Source of the DNA: CAADGV01 sp040290295
Lineage (GTDB): Bacteria; Bacteroidota; Ignavibacteria; UBA10030; UBA6906
Assembly: GCA_040290295.1 (NCBI GenBank)
Contig: PSMW01000007.1
Location: 1-64,000, forward strand
Direction: 5' to 3'
DNA length: 64,000 nt
The position numbers and the translations under genes were made by a program. Positions 35,464 to 44,073 of the stretch are shown piece by piece. Each line of letters begins with the position of its first letter. Position 1 is the first letter of the stretch. The notes under the pieces are model-generated. The model had not been told where the DNA came from. It saw nothing but the letters and a program-made list of their open reading frames with translations, and did not search any database.

Positions 35464-36339
35464 ATGGACACCAGAGAAGTTCTCAAAAAAGTCAGACAGA
35501 TCGAGATCAAAACGCGCGGACTGGTCAACCAGGTGTTCTCCGGTGAATACCACAGCGTGTTCAAGGGCCGCGGGATGGAGTTCTCGGAGGTTCGCGAATA
35601 CCAATTTGGCGACGACGTGCGTCTGATCGATTGGAACGTTTCTGCCCGCTTCAATCATCCGTTCGTGAAAGTGTTCGAGGAAGAGCGGGAACTGACGGTG
35701 ATGCTGTTGGTGGATTTCAGCCGGTCGGGGAGCTTCGGCTCGGGTAGGCACTTGAAGCTCGAGGTGGCGGCCGAAATGTGTGCGGTACTTGCCTTTTCGG
35801 CGATCAAGAACAACGACAAGGTGGGGCTGATCCTGTTCACTGATCGCATTGAAAGGTTCGTTCCTCCCAAGAAAGGACGCGCCCACATTCTGCGTATCAT
35901 TCGTGAGTTGATCTCTTTCGAGCCGAGCGGTACGGGAACGAACATCACGCAAGCGCTGGAATACTTCCACCACGTCAGCAAGAAACGTACGATCGCGTTC
36001 TTGATTTCTGACTTCATCGATGACGGCTACGAACGTATTCTCCGCATTGTCAGCCGCAAGCACGACCTGATTGCCATCGAGATTGCCGACCCACGTGAAG
36101 AGGAACTCCCACCGGTCGGGCTGATCAAGATGCGCGATGCGGAAACACAACACGAACGCTGGATCGATACGAGCCATCCCGATGTTCGCCGGGGCTTCGA
36201 GCAATACTGGCGCACGCGGCGTGAGGAACGGAAGCAGCTCTTCATCAGGAGTCGGGTGGATGCGATCCCGATTCGCATCGATCGGCCGTACATCAAACCC
36301 ATCGTCGATTTCTTTCGATTGCGAGAGCAGCGACTGTGA
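35464..36339 (+). CDS. DUF58 protein (VWA-like)
   Basis: A 291-residue cytosolic protein of the DUF58 family. The hallmark GRGMEFSEVREYQFGDD occurs near residue 36, and a VWA-like fold follows with LLVDFSRSGSFG in the place of a MIDAS DxSxS motif. DUF58 genes regularly stand after MoxR. ATG 35464 is preferred because the conserved N terminus begins there. The stop overlaps the next ATG by one base. Confidence 0.9.
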   Translation: MDTREVLKKVRQIEIKTRGLVNQVFSGEYHSVFKGRGMEFSEVREYQFGDDVRLIDWNVSARFNHPFVKVFEEERELTVMLLVDFSRSGSFGSGRHLKLEVAAEMCAVLAFSAIKNNDKVGLILFTDRIERFVPPKKGRAHILRIIRELISFEPSGTGTNITQALEYFHHVSKKRTIAFLISDFIDDGYERILRIVSRKHDLIAIEIADPREEELPPVGLIKMRDAETQHERWIDTSHPDVRRGFEQYWRTRREERKQLFIRSRVDAIPIRIDRPYIKPIVDFFRLREQRL

Positions 36340-37307
36340 TGAACGTGATGAGGACGTTGAACTCGTTGGTGTTGGCAACCGCTCTGATCGGTGTCGGGAG
36401 TGTGCCTGCACAGCAGCCTGCGGCACGGGCGTGGGCAGATTCGAGCACGTTCTTCGTCGGCGATCCGATTACGGTGCACGTCGAGATCACGCATCCGCCT
36501 ACGTTGGGCTTCTCACCACTCATTGGCGATACGATCGGAGTGTTCCACGTTCTCTCGCGCGCACCGATGCATTCATCGTCGGGGACGACCACAACCTCCG
36601 TGACGGTTGCCGCCTATGACTCGGGCACGGCCATCGTGCCGCCGCTCGCGTTTTCCTACACTGCCGATACCGCCCAGCACGTCGTCTCGACCAACCCTCT
36701 CATCTTGACCATTCGTCTCGTTCCGGTCGATACAACCAAAGAGTTCAAGGACATCAAGCCGCCTCTTGCAATTGCTTTGACTGTCGCCGAGGTCTCGCTC
36801 ATCATCGGCGTTGGTGTGGGGGCAGTGCTGTTGCTGTACGGCTTCATGCAGTATCGTAAGCGCAAGAAGGAGCGTCATAGCGAAGACCTCTATGCCCCAC
36901 CGCCGAAACCTGCACACGTCGAAGCATTTGAACGACTTGCGTTCCTGAAGGAGAAGCGACTCTGGCAGCAAGGACTGATCAAACCGTATTACACCGAAGT
37001 GTCCGAAATCGTTCGGCGATATTTCGAGCAGCGATTCGGCTTTGCGGCGTTGGAGCAAACGACCGACGAAACGCTGCACGACCTCCGGCGGTTTGCTGTT
37101 GCGCATCCTGTTTTCTCTCACACCGAAACCCTGCTGCGGCGAGCAGATCTCGTGAAGTTTGCAAAGTACCAACCGAGCGTGTCGGAGAACGAAGAAATGA
37201 TGACGCTCGCGTTCGAGATCGTTGACAAAACAAAAGTCGTCGACCTGCCGCCCGTAGGGGACCCACAGGTTCCGCAGCAGGAAGTGAGCGAGGTGGTCCA
37301 TGCTTGA
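36339..37307 (+). CDS. BatD-like/DUF4381-like single-pass membrane protein
   Basis: About 322 residues. A signal peptide ends near PAQQ. A periplasmic beta-sandwich (25-130, with FFVGDPITVHVEI) comes next, then a membrane segment (about 148-170), then a basic stretch (RKRKKER). The cytosolic helical domain contains YYTEVSEIVRRYFEQRFG. The domain order matches a shortened BatD. In related operons a protein of this kind sits between DUF58 and BatA. ATG 36339 shares its A with the previous stop codon. Its role in the complex is inferred from position. Confidence 0.7.
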   Translation: MNVMRTLNSLVLATALIGVGSVPAQQPAARAWADSSTFFVGDPITVHVEITHPPTLGFSPLIGDTIGVFHVLSRAPMHSSSGTTTTSVTVAAYDSGTAIVPPLAFSYTADTAQHVVSTNPLILTIRLVPVDTTKEFKDIKPPLAIALTVAEVSLIIGVGVGAVLLLYGFMQYRKRKKERHSEDLYAPPPKPAHVEAFERLAFLKEKRLWQQGLIKPYYTEVSEIVRRYFEQRFGFAALEQTTDETLHDLRRFAVAHPVFSHTETLLRRADLVKFAKYQPSVSENEEMMTLAFEIVDKTKVVDLPPVGDPQVPQQEVSEVVHA

Positions 37308-38301
37308 CGCCAACGTGACATTCGCACATCCGGAGTTCTTCTGGCTGCTCCTGCTGGTACCTGCCTTGGTGTATTGGTACACTCGGCGTTATAGGCACGC
37401 AACGGCTGATCTTCGGTACTCCACACTCTTGCCGTTCGCACACGTGAGGCCGACGCTGCGCGAGAGGCTTCGCCATCTTCCTTTTCTTCTCCGCTTGATC
37501 GTCATCGTACTGCTCATCGTAGGCTTGGCTCGCCCCCGTACCACATCGAAAGGTGAAACGGTGTACACCGAAGGAATCGACATTGTGTTGGTGTTCGATA
37601 TTTCCGGCAGCATGCTTGCCGAGGACTTGCGTCCAAATCGCATCGAAGCAGCGCGACAAGTGATGATGGATTTCATCGACGGCAGAAAGAACGATCGCAT
37701 CGGGCTGGTGATTTTCTCCGGCGAAAGCTTCACGCAGTGTCCGATGACGCTCGACTACCGCGTGCTGAAAAACCAACTCCGCGCCGTGAAGCAGGGCATT
37801 ATCGAGGATGGTACCGCTATCGGGATGGCTATTGCGCAAGCGGTGAATCGCTTGAAAGACAGCAAAGCGAAAAGCAAAGTGATGATCCTCCTGACCGACG
37901 GCATGAACAACCGCGGCGAAATCGACCCGTTGACGGCAACACAGATTGCTCGAACCTTCGGCATCCGTATCTATACCATCGGTGTCGGGACTTCTCGCGG
38001 CGAAGCACCGTATCCGGTTCAGACGCCGTTCGGCATCCGCTACCAAAACGTGCCGGTGGATGTGGACGAGAAAACGCTGATCAAGATTGCGGAGATGACC
38101 AGCGGTCGATACTTCCGCGCAACAGACAATCGGACCCTGAAACAAATCTACAGTGACATCGACGAGATGGAGAAGACACGCATGGAGGTGCGTGCGTATC
38201 GCTCATATACGGAGCTGTTTTCCGATTGGGTGTGGGTGGGATTGATAGGGCTTGTGTTGGAACTGGTCCTTACGCAAACATATGTGAGAAAGCTCCCATA
38301 A
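37300..38301 (+). CDS. batA: BatA, VWA-domain membrane protein
   Basis: A 333-residue protein. Two N-terminal membrane segments (about 12-27 and 60-78) are followed by a von Willebrand A domain with an intact MIDAS (DISGSM near residue 101, later TDGMNNRGE), and a C-terminal membrane segment closes the protein. It overlaps the preceding gene by 8 bases. Bat proteins were linked to aerotolerance in Bacteroides and to stress resistance in Leptospira. The biochemical activity is not established. Confidence 0.9.
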   Translation: MLDANVTFAHPEFFWLLLLVPALVYWYTRRYRHATADLRYSTLLPFAHVRPTLRERLRHLPFLLRLIVIVLLIVGLARPRTTSKGETVYTEGIDIVLVFDISGSMLAEDLRPNRIEAARQVMMDFIDGRKNDRIGLVIFSGESFTQCPMTLDYRVLKNQLRAVKQGIIEDGTAIGMAIAQAVNRLKDSKAKSKVMILLTDGMNNRGEIDPLTATQIARTFGIRIYTIGVGTSRGEAPYPVQTPFGIRYQNVPVDVDEKTLIKIAEMTSGRYFRATDNRTLKQIYSDIDEMEKTRMEVRAYRSYTELFSDWVWVGLIGLVLELVLTQTYVRKLP

Positions 38302-38303
38302 CG

Positions 38304-39356
38304 ATGTTTCGGTTTGGCAACCCAGAATATCTCATCCTGCTCGCACTCGCACCGCTGCTGGTGTTGGTCGCTTTCGCTGCTGCGCGTGCGCGTAGGAAAG
38401 CCTGGAGTCGGTTCGGCAGCCTCGACATTCTCTCACGCCTCGCGGAGGATGCGAGCCGTGCCAAGCGTCTCGTCAAATACTCTTTGCTGGTTGCTGCCTA
38501 TGTGTGTTTAGTTCTCGCGATCGCCAATCCGCAGATCGGGACGCGTCTCGTCGAAGTGAAACAGGAAGGCGTGGACATCTTCATTGCCCTCGATGTTTCT
38601 CTCAGCATGAAAGCGGAAGATTTGAAACCGAATCGTCTGGAAAAAGCGAAGTGGGAAATTCGCAATTTGATCGACAAGCTTGCGGGCGATCGCATAGGGC
38701 TTGTCGTGTTTGCCGGCGAAGCGTACACCCAGTTTCCTCTCACAACCGACTACAGCGGAGCAAAGTTGTTTCTTGACGCGGTGGATGTCGATGCTGTTCC
38801 CATTCCGGGCACCAATATCGGCGCAGCGATCCAGCGTGCGATGGAGTCGTTCGACTTCAACGAGCCGACGACAAAAGTGCTGGTGATTCTTTCCGACGGC
38901 GAGAACACCGAAGGGGACGCGTTCCCGGCTGCGGAGGAAGCGGCAGCCAAAGGTGTACGCATTTATACGATCGGCCTTGGTTCTCCCTCCGGCGCGCCGA
39001 TCCCACTCTACAATGCGGCAGGACAGCAGGTGGATTTCAAGCGCGACAAACTCGGCAGTATCGTCATCACCACGTTGGACGAAGTTGCGCTCGAAAAACT
39101 TGCAGCACTCGGAAATGGAGTGTACTACCGTGGCAGCAACACGCAAGATGAACTGAACGAAATTTTCAAGACGATCAACTCCTTGCAGAAAAAGGAATTC
39201 GGTGTAAAACAGTTTACCGACTACGATTCGCGCTATCAGTACGTTCTTGCCGTGGGAATTTTTCTCCTCCTGATCGAGTTGATGATGTCGGAAAAGAAAG
39301 TGCATTGGCTTGCACGATGGAACCCGCTTCGAGCCGAACGTAGCGTGGAGGTATAG
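38304..39356 (+). CDS. batB: BatB, VWA-domain membrane protein
   Basis: A 350-residue paralogue of BatA with the same membrane-VWA-membrane layout. The MIDAS here reads LDVSLSM, keeping the DxSxS spacing, and SDGENTEGD supplies the further metal ligands. It starts 2 bases after BatA ends. BatA and BatB are expected to form a complex in the inner membrane. Confidence 0.9.
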   Translation: MFRFGNPEYLILLALAPLLVLVAFAAARARRKAWSRFGSLDILSRLAEDASRAKRLVKYSLLVAAYVCLVLAIANPQIGTRLVEVKQEGVDIFIALDVSLSMKAEDLKPNRLEKAKWEIRNLIDKLAGDRIGLVVFAGEAYTQFPLTTDYSGAKLFLDAVDVDAVPIPGTNIGAAIQRAMESFDFNEPTTKVLVILSDGENTEGDAFPAAEEAAAKGVRIYTIGLGSPSGAPIPLYNAAGQQVDFKRDKLGSIVITTLDEVALEKLAALGNGVYYRGSNTQDELNEIFKTINSLQKKEFGVKQFTDYDSRYQYVLAVGIFLLLIELMMSEKKVHWLARWNPLRAERSVEV

Positions 39357-39358
39357 CG

Positions 39359-40096
39359 ATGCGATCAACATTAAGAATCGTCGTGCTGTCGGTGCCGATG
39401 CTCGTGTACGGATCGGCGGTCGCACAATCCGTTCGTTCGCTCGTCAACAGTGGTAACGATCTCTACGCGGAAAAGAATTATGCCGATGCAGAGGTGAACT
39501 ACCGTAAGGCACTGGAGAAAGATATCACCTCGGTGCCGGGGCAATTCAACTTGGGGAACGCTCTCTACAAGCAAGAGAAACATGACGAGTCCATCACGTC
39601 GTACGAGGACGTCATTCGCAAAAGCGATAGTCCCCGGGCAAAGGCGCACGCCTACTTTAACATGGGCGACGCGTACATGAAGTCCCACAAATATCAAGAG
39701 GCAGTGAAGGCATTCACCGAGTCGTTGAAACTCGACCCTTACGATCAGGATGCAAAATACAATCTCTCCTATGCATTGATGAAATTGCACGAACAGCAGA
39801 ACCAACAACCGAACAAGAATAAGAAACAACCCGACAAGAACCAGCAACAGCAAAACAAGCAACAACAGCAGGACCAGCAACAGCAGAAACAACCGCAGGA
39901 ACAGGAGCAGGAACAACAGCGGCAACAGCAGGAGCAACAGAATCAGCAGCAGCCGAAACCACAGCCGCCTGAAAAAACGATGTCGAAAGAAGATGCCGAA
40001 AGGATTTTGGATGTGTTGAAGAACAGCGAGAAGGAGATTCAGAAGAAGCTGCGGCAACGTGTCGCCGGACGTCCGAAAACAGAGAAGGATTGGTAA
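39359..40096 (+). CDS. batC: BatC, TPR protein with a long Gln-rich tract
   Basis: A 245-residue exported protein: signal peptide ending SAVAQ, three TPR units (about 25-140), then a 60-residue tract that is almost all Gln with Lys, Pro and Glu (about 142-205), and a charged C-terminal helix. The tract is encoded by mixed CAA and CAG codons (39790-39965), so it is not a simple slipped trinucleotide. Gln-rich tails occur in other BatC proteins. It may mediate assembly with BatB and BatD. Confidence 0.85.
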   Translation: MRSTLRIVVLSVPMLVYGSAVAQSVRSLVNSGNDLYAEKNYADAEVNYRKALEKDITSVPGQFNLGNALYKQEKHDESITSYEDVIRKSDSPRAKAHAYFNMGDAYMKSHKYQEAVKAFTESLKLDPYDQDAKYNLSYALMKLHEQQNQQPNKNKKQPDKNQQQQNKQQQQDQQQQKQPQEQEQEQQRQQQEQQNQQQPKPQPPEKTMSKEDAERILDVLKNSEKEIQKKLRQRVAGRPKTEKDW

Positions 40097-40103
40097 GATA
40101 AAG

Positions 40104-41948
40104 ATGCGAGGCGTACATATTCTTTTTCTGTTGTGTTTGTGGGGCGCGGTCTCGCATGCGCAGGAGCCGTCGTTGGAAGCCAGTGTGGACAAGAACCCCG
40201 TTGCGATCGATGATCAATTTACCCTCTCGTTCGTCTTGACGAATGCGGGCATGAGTGGAGGCAAGAATCTGAAGCTTCCGAATCTCGAGAAGTTCCATGT
40301 AATGATGGGACCGAGCACCTCGACGAGCATGCAGATCATCAATGGCGCTGTCTCCTCTTCTGTGACGTACAGTTATGTCCTCCAACCGAAGGAGATTGGA
40401 ACATTCACGATCGGCTCGGCAAGCATCGATATCGGCAACAAGACCTACACTTCCGCACCCATCACGATCGAAGTGGTGAAAGGTTCTCCGCAAGCAAACC
40501 AGCCGAAAGGAAGACAAGGCGTATCGGGCGACCTCGATGCTCAGCTTTCCGAAAATCTCTTTCTGCGCGCTTCCGTTGATAAGACGCGTGCTCTGCAAGG
40601 CGAACAAATCATTCTCACGTTTAAGCTCTACACGCGCGTCGCCGTGCAAAATTACAATCTCAACAAAACTCCAACCATGACGGGGTTTTGGAGCGAAGAC
40701 ATCGAGATGCCGAAGCAAGTCCAGCTCACGACGGAGACAGTCAACGGCAAGCAATATCAGGTCGGGGTCATCAAGCGCATGGCGCTCTTCCCGACGCAAC
40801 CCGGGACGCTCGAAATCGGTCCGATGGAAATCACCACATTGGTCACGGTGCGCGATCGGCGCTCGTGGGACCCGTTCGATGCATTCTTCAGCGATCCGTT
40901 CGGCAGGCAGATCGAGTACGTGGTGAAGAGTGAACCACTGCGCATCAAAGTGGATCCGTTGCCGGTCGGCGCGCCGGTAAGTTTCAAAGGGGCCGTCGGT
41001 CGATTCACGCTGAATGTGAAAGCGGACCGACTCGAGGCGAAGACGAACGAGCCGATCAGCGTAAAGGTGACGATTGCCGGCACAGGCAACATCAAAGTGT
41101 TGGAGTCACCGGCGATAGAGTTCCCCAAGGACTTCGAGCAATACACGCCGAAAGTGTCGGATGCAATCAACCGGCGAGAAGGGAAAATCAATGGGTCGAA
41201 AACGTTCGAGTACATTCTCATCCCGCGTTATCCGGGCAAGAAGGTGATCAAACCTGTGGAGTTCTCCTACTTCGATTTGGGGAAACGAGAGTATATCACA
41301 CTCCGCTCGGATGAAATTGCATTCATCATTGAACAGGGCGCGCCTGCGGCTGCTCCGTTTGTCGCAGCGACGCCGAGGACGGATGTACAACTTCTCAGTC
41401 AAGACGTTCGGTTCATCAAGCTGAGCAAGCCCGCATTTAGACGGCGAGGCGAGTTCCTCCACACCAGTCCTGTCTTCGTTGCATTGACGCTTTTGCCGCT
41501 TGCCGGCATTGCCGGCGTGTTCGTGTACACGCGTCGCCGTCAAGAAGAGATGCGCGATGTGGTCGGCTATCGTACTCGGCAAGCAATCAAGGTAGCGAAG
41601 CGAGGATTGAAAGCTGCAGAGGCACTTCTGAAGGAAATCCTTTCGGGGAAAGACGGCTCTTCCGAAAAGAAACTCCAGTTTTACGCCGAGGTTGCCAAAG
41701 CATTGTGGAAGTATGTGGGCGACAAGTTCAACATTCAGCAAGCGGACCTTTCGATCGAAACTGCGGTGAACGAGCTGCACAAGCGCGCCGTCGACGGCGA
41801 GATTGCCGCTTCGCTGCGATCGGTGTTGGAGCTGTGCGAGATGGCGCGTTTCGCACCGACAAGCTTGTCACTCGACACGCTTCAGAAAACATACGACGAT
41901 GCCAACAAAATCATTGTGGATTTAGAACGCACGCTGAAGAAGTCATGA
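40104..41948 (+). CDS. batD: BatD, oxygen-tolerance protein
   Basis: A 614-residue protein with a signal peptide (to about residue 20), repeated Ig-like beta domains (SVDKNPVAIDDQFTLSF and SVDKTRALQGEQIILTF start two of them), a membrane segment near 470-488 (LTLLPLAGIAGVFVY) and a cytosolic helical tail. ATG 40104 places the signal peptide at the N terminus. An earlier frame opening lies inside batC. The stop overlaps batE as ATGA. Most of its mass is periplasmic. Confidence 0.9.
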   Translation: MRGVHILFLLCLWGAVSHAQEPSLEASVDKNPVAIDDQFTLSFVLTNAGMSGGKNLKLPNLEKFHVMMGPSTSTSMQIINGAVSSSVTYSYVLQPKEIGTFTIGSASIDIGNKTYTSAPITIEVVKGSPQANQPKGRQGVSGDLDAQLSENLFLRASVDKTRALQGEQIILTFKLYTRVAVQNYNLNKTPTMTGFWSEDIEMPKQVQLTTETVNGKQYQVGVIKRMALFPTQPGTLEIGPMEITTLVTVRDRRSWDPFDAFFSDPFGRQIEYVVKSEPLRIKVDPLPVGAPVSFKGAVGRFTLNVKADRLEAKTNEPISVKVTIAGTGNIKVLESPAIEFPKDFEQYTPKVSDAINRREGKINGSKTFEYILIPRYPGKKVIKPVEFSYFDLGKREYITLRSDEIAFIIEQGAPAAAPFVAATPRTDVQLLSQDVRFIKLSKPAFRRRGEFLHTSPVFVALTLLPLAGIAGVFVYTRRRQEEMRDVVGYRTRQAIKVAKRGLKAAEALLKEILSGKDGSSEKKLQFYAEVAKALWKYVGDKFNIQQADLSIETAVNELHKRAVDGEIAASLRSVLELCEMARFAPTSLSLDTLQKTYDDANKIIVDLERTLKKS

Positions 41949-42691
41949 AACGCATGATCTGCATAGTGATGTTCGCGGCGTCGGTTCACGCCGAAACGCC
42001 CGAACAGTTTTTCGATCTTGCCAATCAAGCTTATCAGCAAGGAATGTTCGCCGAGGCGATCGAGAAGTATGAAATGATTCTCCAAAGCGGGCTTGTCAGC
42101 GGCGAGTTGTATTACAACCTCGGCAATGCCTATTACAAAGCAGGCAACATCGGCAAAGCGATTCTGAACTACGAGCGCGCTCGCCGCATGCTCCCGAACG
42201 ATGACGACGTGCTACACAACCTCCAACTCGTCAATCTGATGATTGCCGACAGGATCGAGCCGTTGCCGCGGGTATTCCTCTGGGATTGGTGGGATGGAAT
42301 CACATCGTGGTTCTCGATGAACGGCATTACCTGGACGATGTATGGTGTCTTCCTCCTGACGCTGGTTGCAGGAGCAGCATTCATGTTGGCGCCGACGTAT
42401 GCCCTGAGGCGGGCAGCATTCATAGGGGTGATGGTGGGCGTTATCCTATTTGTCGGCATGCTGAGCGTCTTCTTGGGTAAGCTTGGCGACCTTCAGCGCT
42501 CCGACATTGCGATCGTAACAGCGGATGTCGCAACGCTCAAGAATTCTCCCGACCCGAAAAGCACTGATGCGTTCGTTCTCCACAGCGGGGTCAAGGTCTT
42601 CATCACCGACAAAGTGAAAGGCTGGCTGAAAGTGCGTCTTGCCGACGGGAAGGTGGCTTGGATCGAGCAGAACACCTGCGAGGTCATCTAA
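41945..42691 (+). CDS. batE: BatE, TPR-SH3 membrane protein
   Basis: A 248-residue protein: signal peptide, TPR units (about 18-95, with ELYYNLGNAYYKAGNIGKAI), two membrane segments (about 125-175), and a C-terminal bacterial SH3-like domain (VTADVATLKNSPDPKS to the end). This order is diagnostic of BatE. It is the last gene of the operon. An inverted repeat at 42744-42771 (7-base stem) follows but has no T-run. Confidence 0.88.
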   Translation: MKRMICIVMFAASVHAETPEQFFDLANQAYQQGMFAEAIEKYEMILQSGLVSGELYYNLGNAYYKAGNIGKAILNYERARRMLPNDDDVLHNLQLVNLMIADRIEPLPRVFLWDWWDGITSWFSMNGITWTMYGVFLLTLVAGAAFMLAPTYALRRAAFIGVMVGVILFVGMLSVFLGKLGDLQRSDIAIVTADVATLKNSPDPKSTDAFVLHSGVKVFITDKVKGWLKVRLADGKVAWIEQNTCEVI

Positions 42692-42771
42692 CAGGTTGAA
42701 TGCACGCCATCAGCGAATCTCTTGTGAGAAAATGAGTTAGCCCAACGTGCTCTCGCCGTTCTCCGCACGTT

Positions 42772-43386
42772 CTACTCCCGCAGCAGAGCTTCGATCGCCG
42801 AGACACATTCATCGGAAAGCGGCTTGACGCGAGACAGAAATTTGTGTGTGAGCTTACCCTTCCGATTCACCAGATACTTCTGAAAATTCCACTTCACTTC
42901 CCCTTCCACGTCCGGGTCCGAGGTGATGAAACGGTAAAGCGGGTGTTGGTCGTCTCCTCCAACAGAAATCTTCGAGAACAAGTCGAACGAAACATCGTAC
43001 TTCGTTTGGCAAAAGGCCTTTATCTCTTCATTCGAACCCGGCTCTTGCTGGCCGAAGTTGTTTGCGGGAAAGGCAAGTATGGCGAAGCCCCTGTCCTTGA
43101 ATTTCCTATAGAGTGCCTCGAGGTCCTTGTACTGAGGCGTATAACCGCAGTACGACGCGACGTTCACGATCATCAGCACCTTGCCCTTGTACTTTTCCAA
43201 CTTCACGCTTTTGCCATCGATGTCTTTCAGAGTGAAGTCATAGAGGGTTGTGGGGTTTCCAGCTTCCGTTGACATAAGGCCTCCGAGAAGTACCGACGTG
43301 AGTGTGCAAGCAATTGCTTTTTTGATCGTTGAAGAAATAAACAGGAGCGACATAACTTGACGACGAGATAGGGAAGAGTTTGGCAT
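42772..43386 (-). CDS. Glutathione peroxidase-family thiol peroxidase, exported
   Basis: A 204-residue peroxidase with an N-terminal signal or anchor segment (to about residue 42). Catalytic residues are visible: Cys in NVASYCGYT, Gln in FPANNFGQQEPGS and Trp-Asn in VKWNFQKYL. The active residue is Cys, not selenocysteine. Bacterial members of this type mostly use thioredoxin and reduce lipid and organic peroxides. It converges on the end of the Bat operon. Confidence 0.9.
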   Translation of the reverse strand: MPNSSLSRRQVMSLLFISSTIKKAIACTLTSVLLGGLMSTEAGNPTTLYDFTLKDIDGKSVKLEKYKGKVLMIVNVASYCGYTPQYKDLEALYRKFKDRGFAILAFPANNFGQQEPGSNEEIKAFCQTKYDVSFDLFSKISVGGDDQHPLYRFITSDPDVEGEVKWNFQKYLVNRKGKLTHKFLSRVKPLSDECVSAIEALLRE

Positions 43387-43473
43387 AGACCCACAAACTG
43401 AAACTCTTCACCTGAAAGCGAAGTTCCCAATGGGATAGAAGAGCGCTGGCAAAATTTTTTTCCTGAGACCCCG

Positions 43474-43501
43474 TTGACTTTTCAGAAATGTTTTGTACTT
43501 T
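43474..43501 (+). promoter_or_regulatory. Predicted promoter of the DksA-like gene
   Basis: TTGACT, 16 bases, TACTTT. An in-frame ATG lies at 43506, almost at the expected transcript start, but the strong ribosome site before 43593 argues for the later start. Confidence 0.5.
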
Positions 43502-43592
43502 AGACATGGGTGTCATCGTATCCCTCGTGCCCAACTCGAGTGATGAGGATTGGGGGAATCTTCTTCCGGCAACAAGAAGAAAGGAGGCGGCA

Positions 43593-43940
43593 ATGACAAA
43601 GAGTAAACGAGTGATGCGGCGAGCGATTCTCTCGAAGCTCGTTGACCATTTGCGCGAACACTACGCCGAATTCCCCGGCGACGAGATGGTTCAAGGTGAC
43701 CTTTCGCTTCACGATCTCGATGCGCTGCTCGCATTCAAGAGCGATCCCGAATTGGAAGAACTGCGTAACGCGCTCGTACGTCTCGAAAAAGGGACCTACG
43801 GTATTTGCTTGAGCTGTAAGAGATCAATAAGCCAAGAGGTGCTGGATAACGATCCGACGCAACGGGTCTGCTCGATGTGTGAGCAGAAGTTCATTGGTGC
43901 TGTTCACCACGGGTATATCCACCAGTCCATTGCCCCTTGA
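43593..43940 (+). CDS. DksA/TraR-family zinc-finger protein
   Basis: A 115-residue protein with a helical N domain and a C4 zinc finger (CLSC ... CSMC). GTYGICLSCKRSIS is typical of the DksA/TraR family, whose members bind the RNA polymerase secondary channel and modulate the stringent response. The acidic tip residues (DLSLHDLDAL) are present. ATG 43593 follows a strong AAGGAGG. It is followed by a GC-rich hairpin (43972-43987) with a T-run that overlaps the argF-like promoter. Confidence 0.82.
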   Translation: MTKSKRVMRRAILSKLVDHLREHYAEFPGDEMVQGDLSLHDLDALLAFKSDPELEELRNALVRLEKGTYGICLSCKRSISQEVLDNDPTQRVCSMCEQKFIGAVHHGYIHQSIAP

Positions 43941-43990
43941 TGGACAACGAGACGCTGCGCACTGCCTGAGTCGCCGTCCGGCGAGGAGGG

Positions 43991-44019
43991 TTGGTTTTTT
44001 TTACGCCTTTCCCTACCTT
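43991..44019 (+). promoter_or_regulatory. Predicted promoter of the carbamoyltransferase gene
   Basis: TTGGTT, 17 bases, TACCTT. The -35 shares bases with the T-run that ends the upstream gene. Confidence 0.55.
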
Positions 44020-44073
44020 CTACAGAACTTTTCCCCTGACCTATCACCCGTTCATAAGCAAAAGGATGGATGC

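Noticed and set aside
42744..42771. Inverted repeat AACGTGC/GCACGTT between batE and the peroxidase as a terminator
   Set aside because: The loop is 14 bases and there is no T-run on either strand, so termination is not supported.
42772..43386. Possible selenocysteine in the glutathione peroxidase
   Set aside because: The catalytic codon encodes Cys and no in-frame TGA or nearby SECIS-like hairpin is needed.
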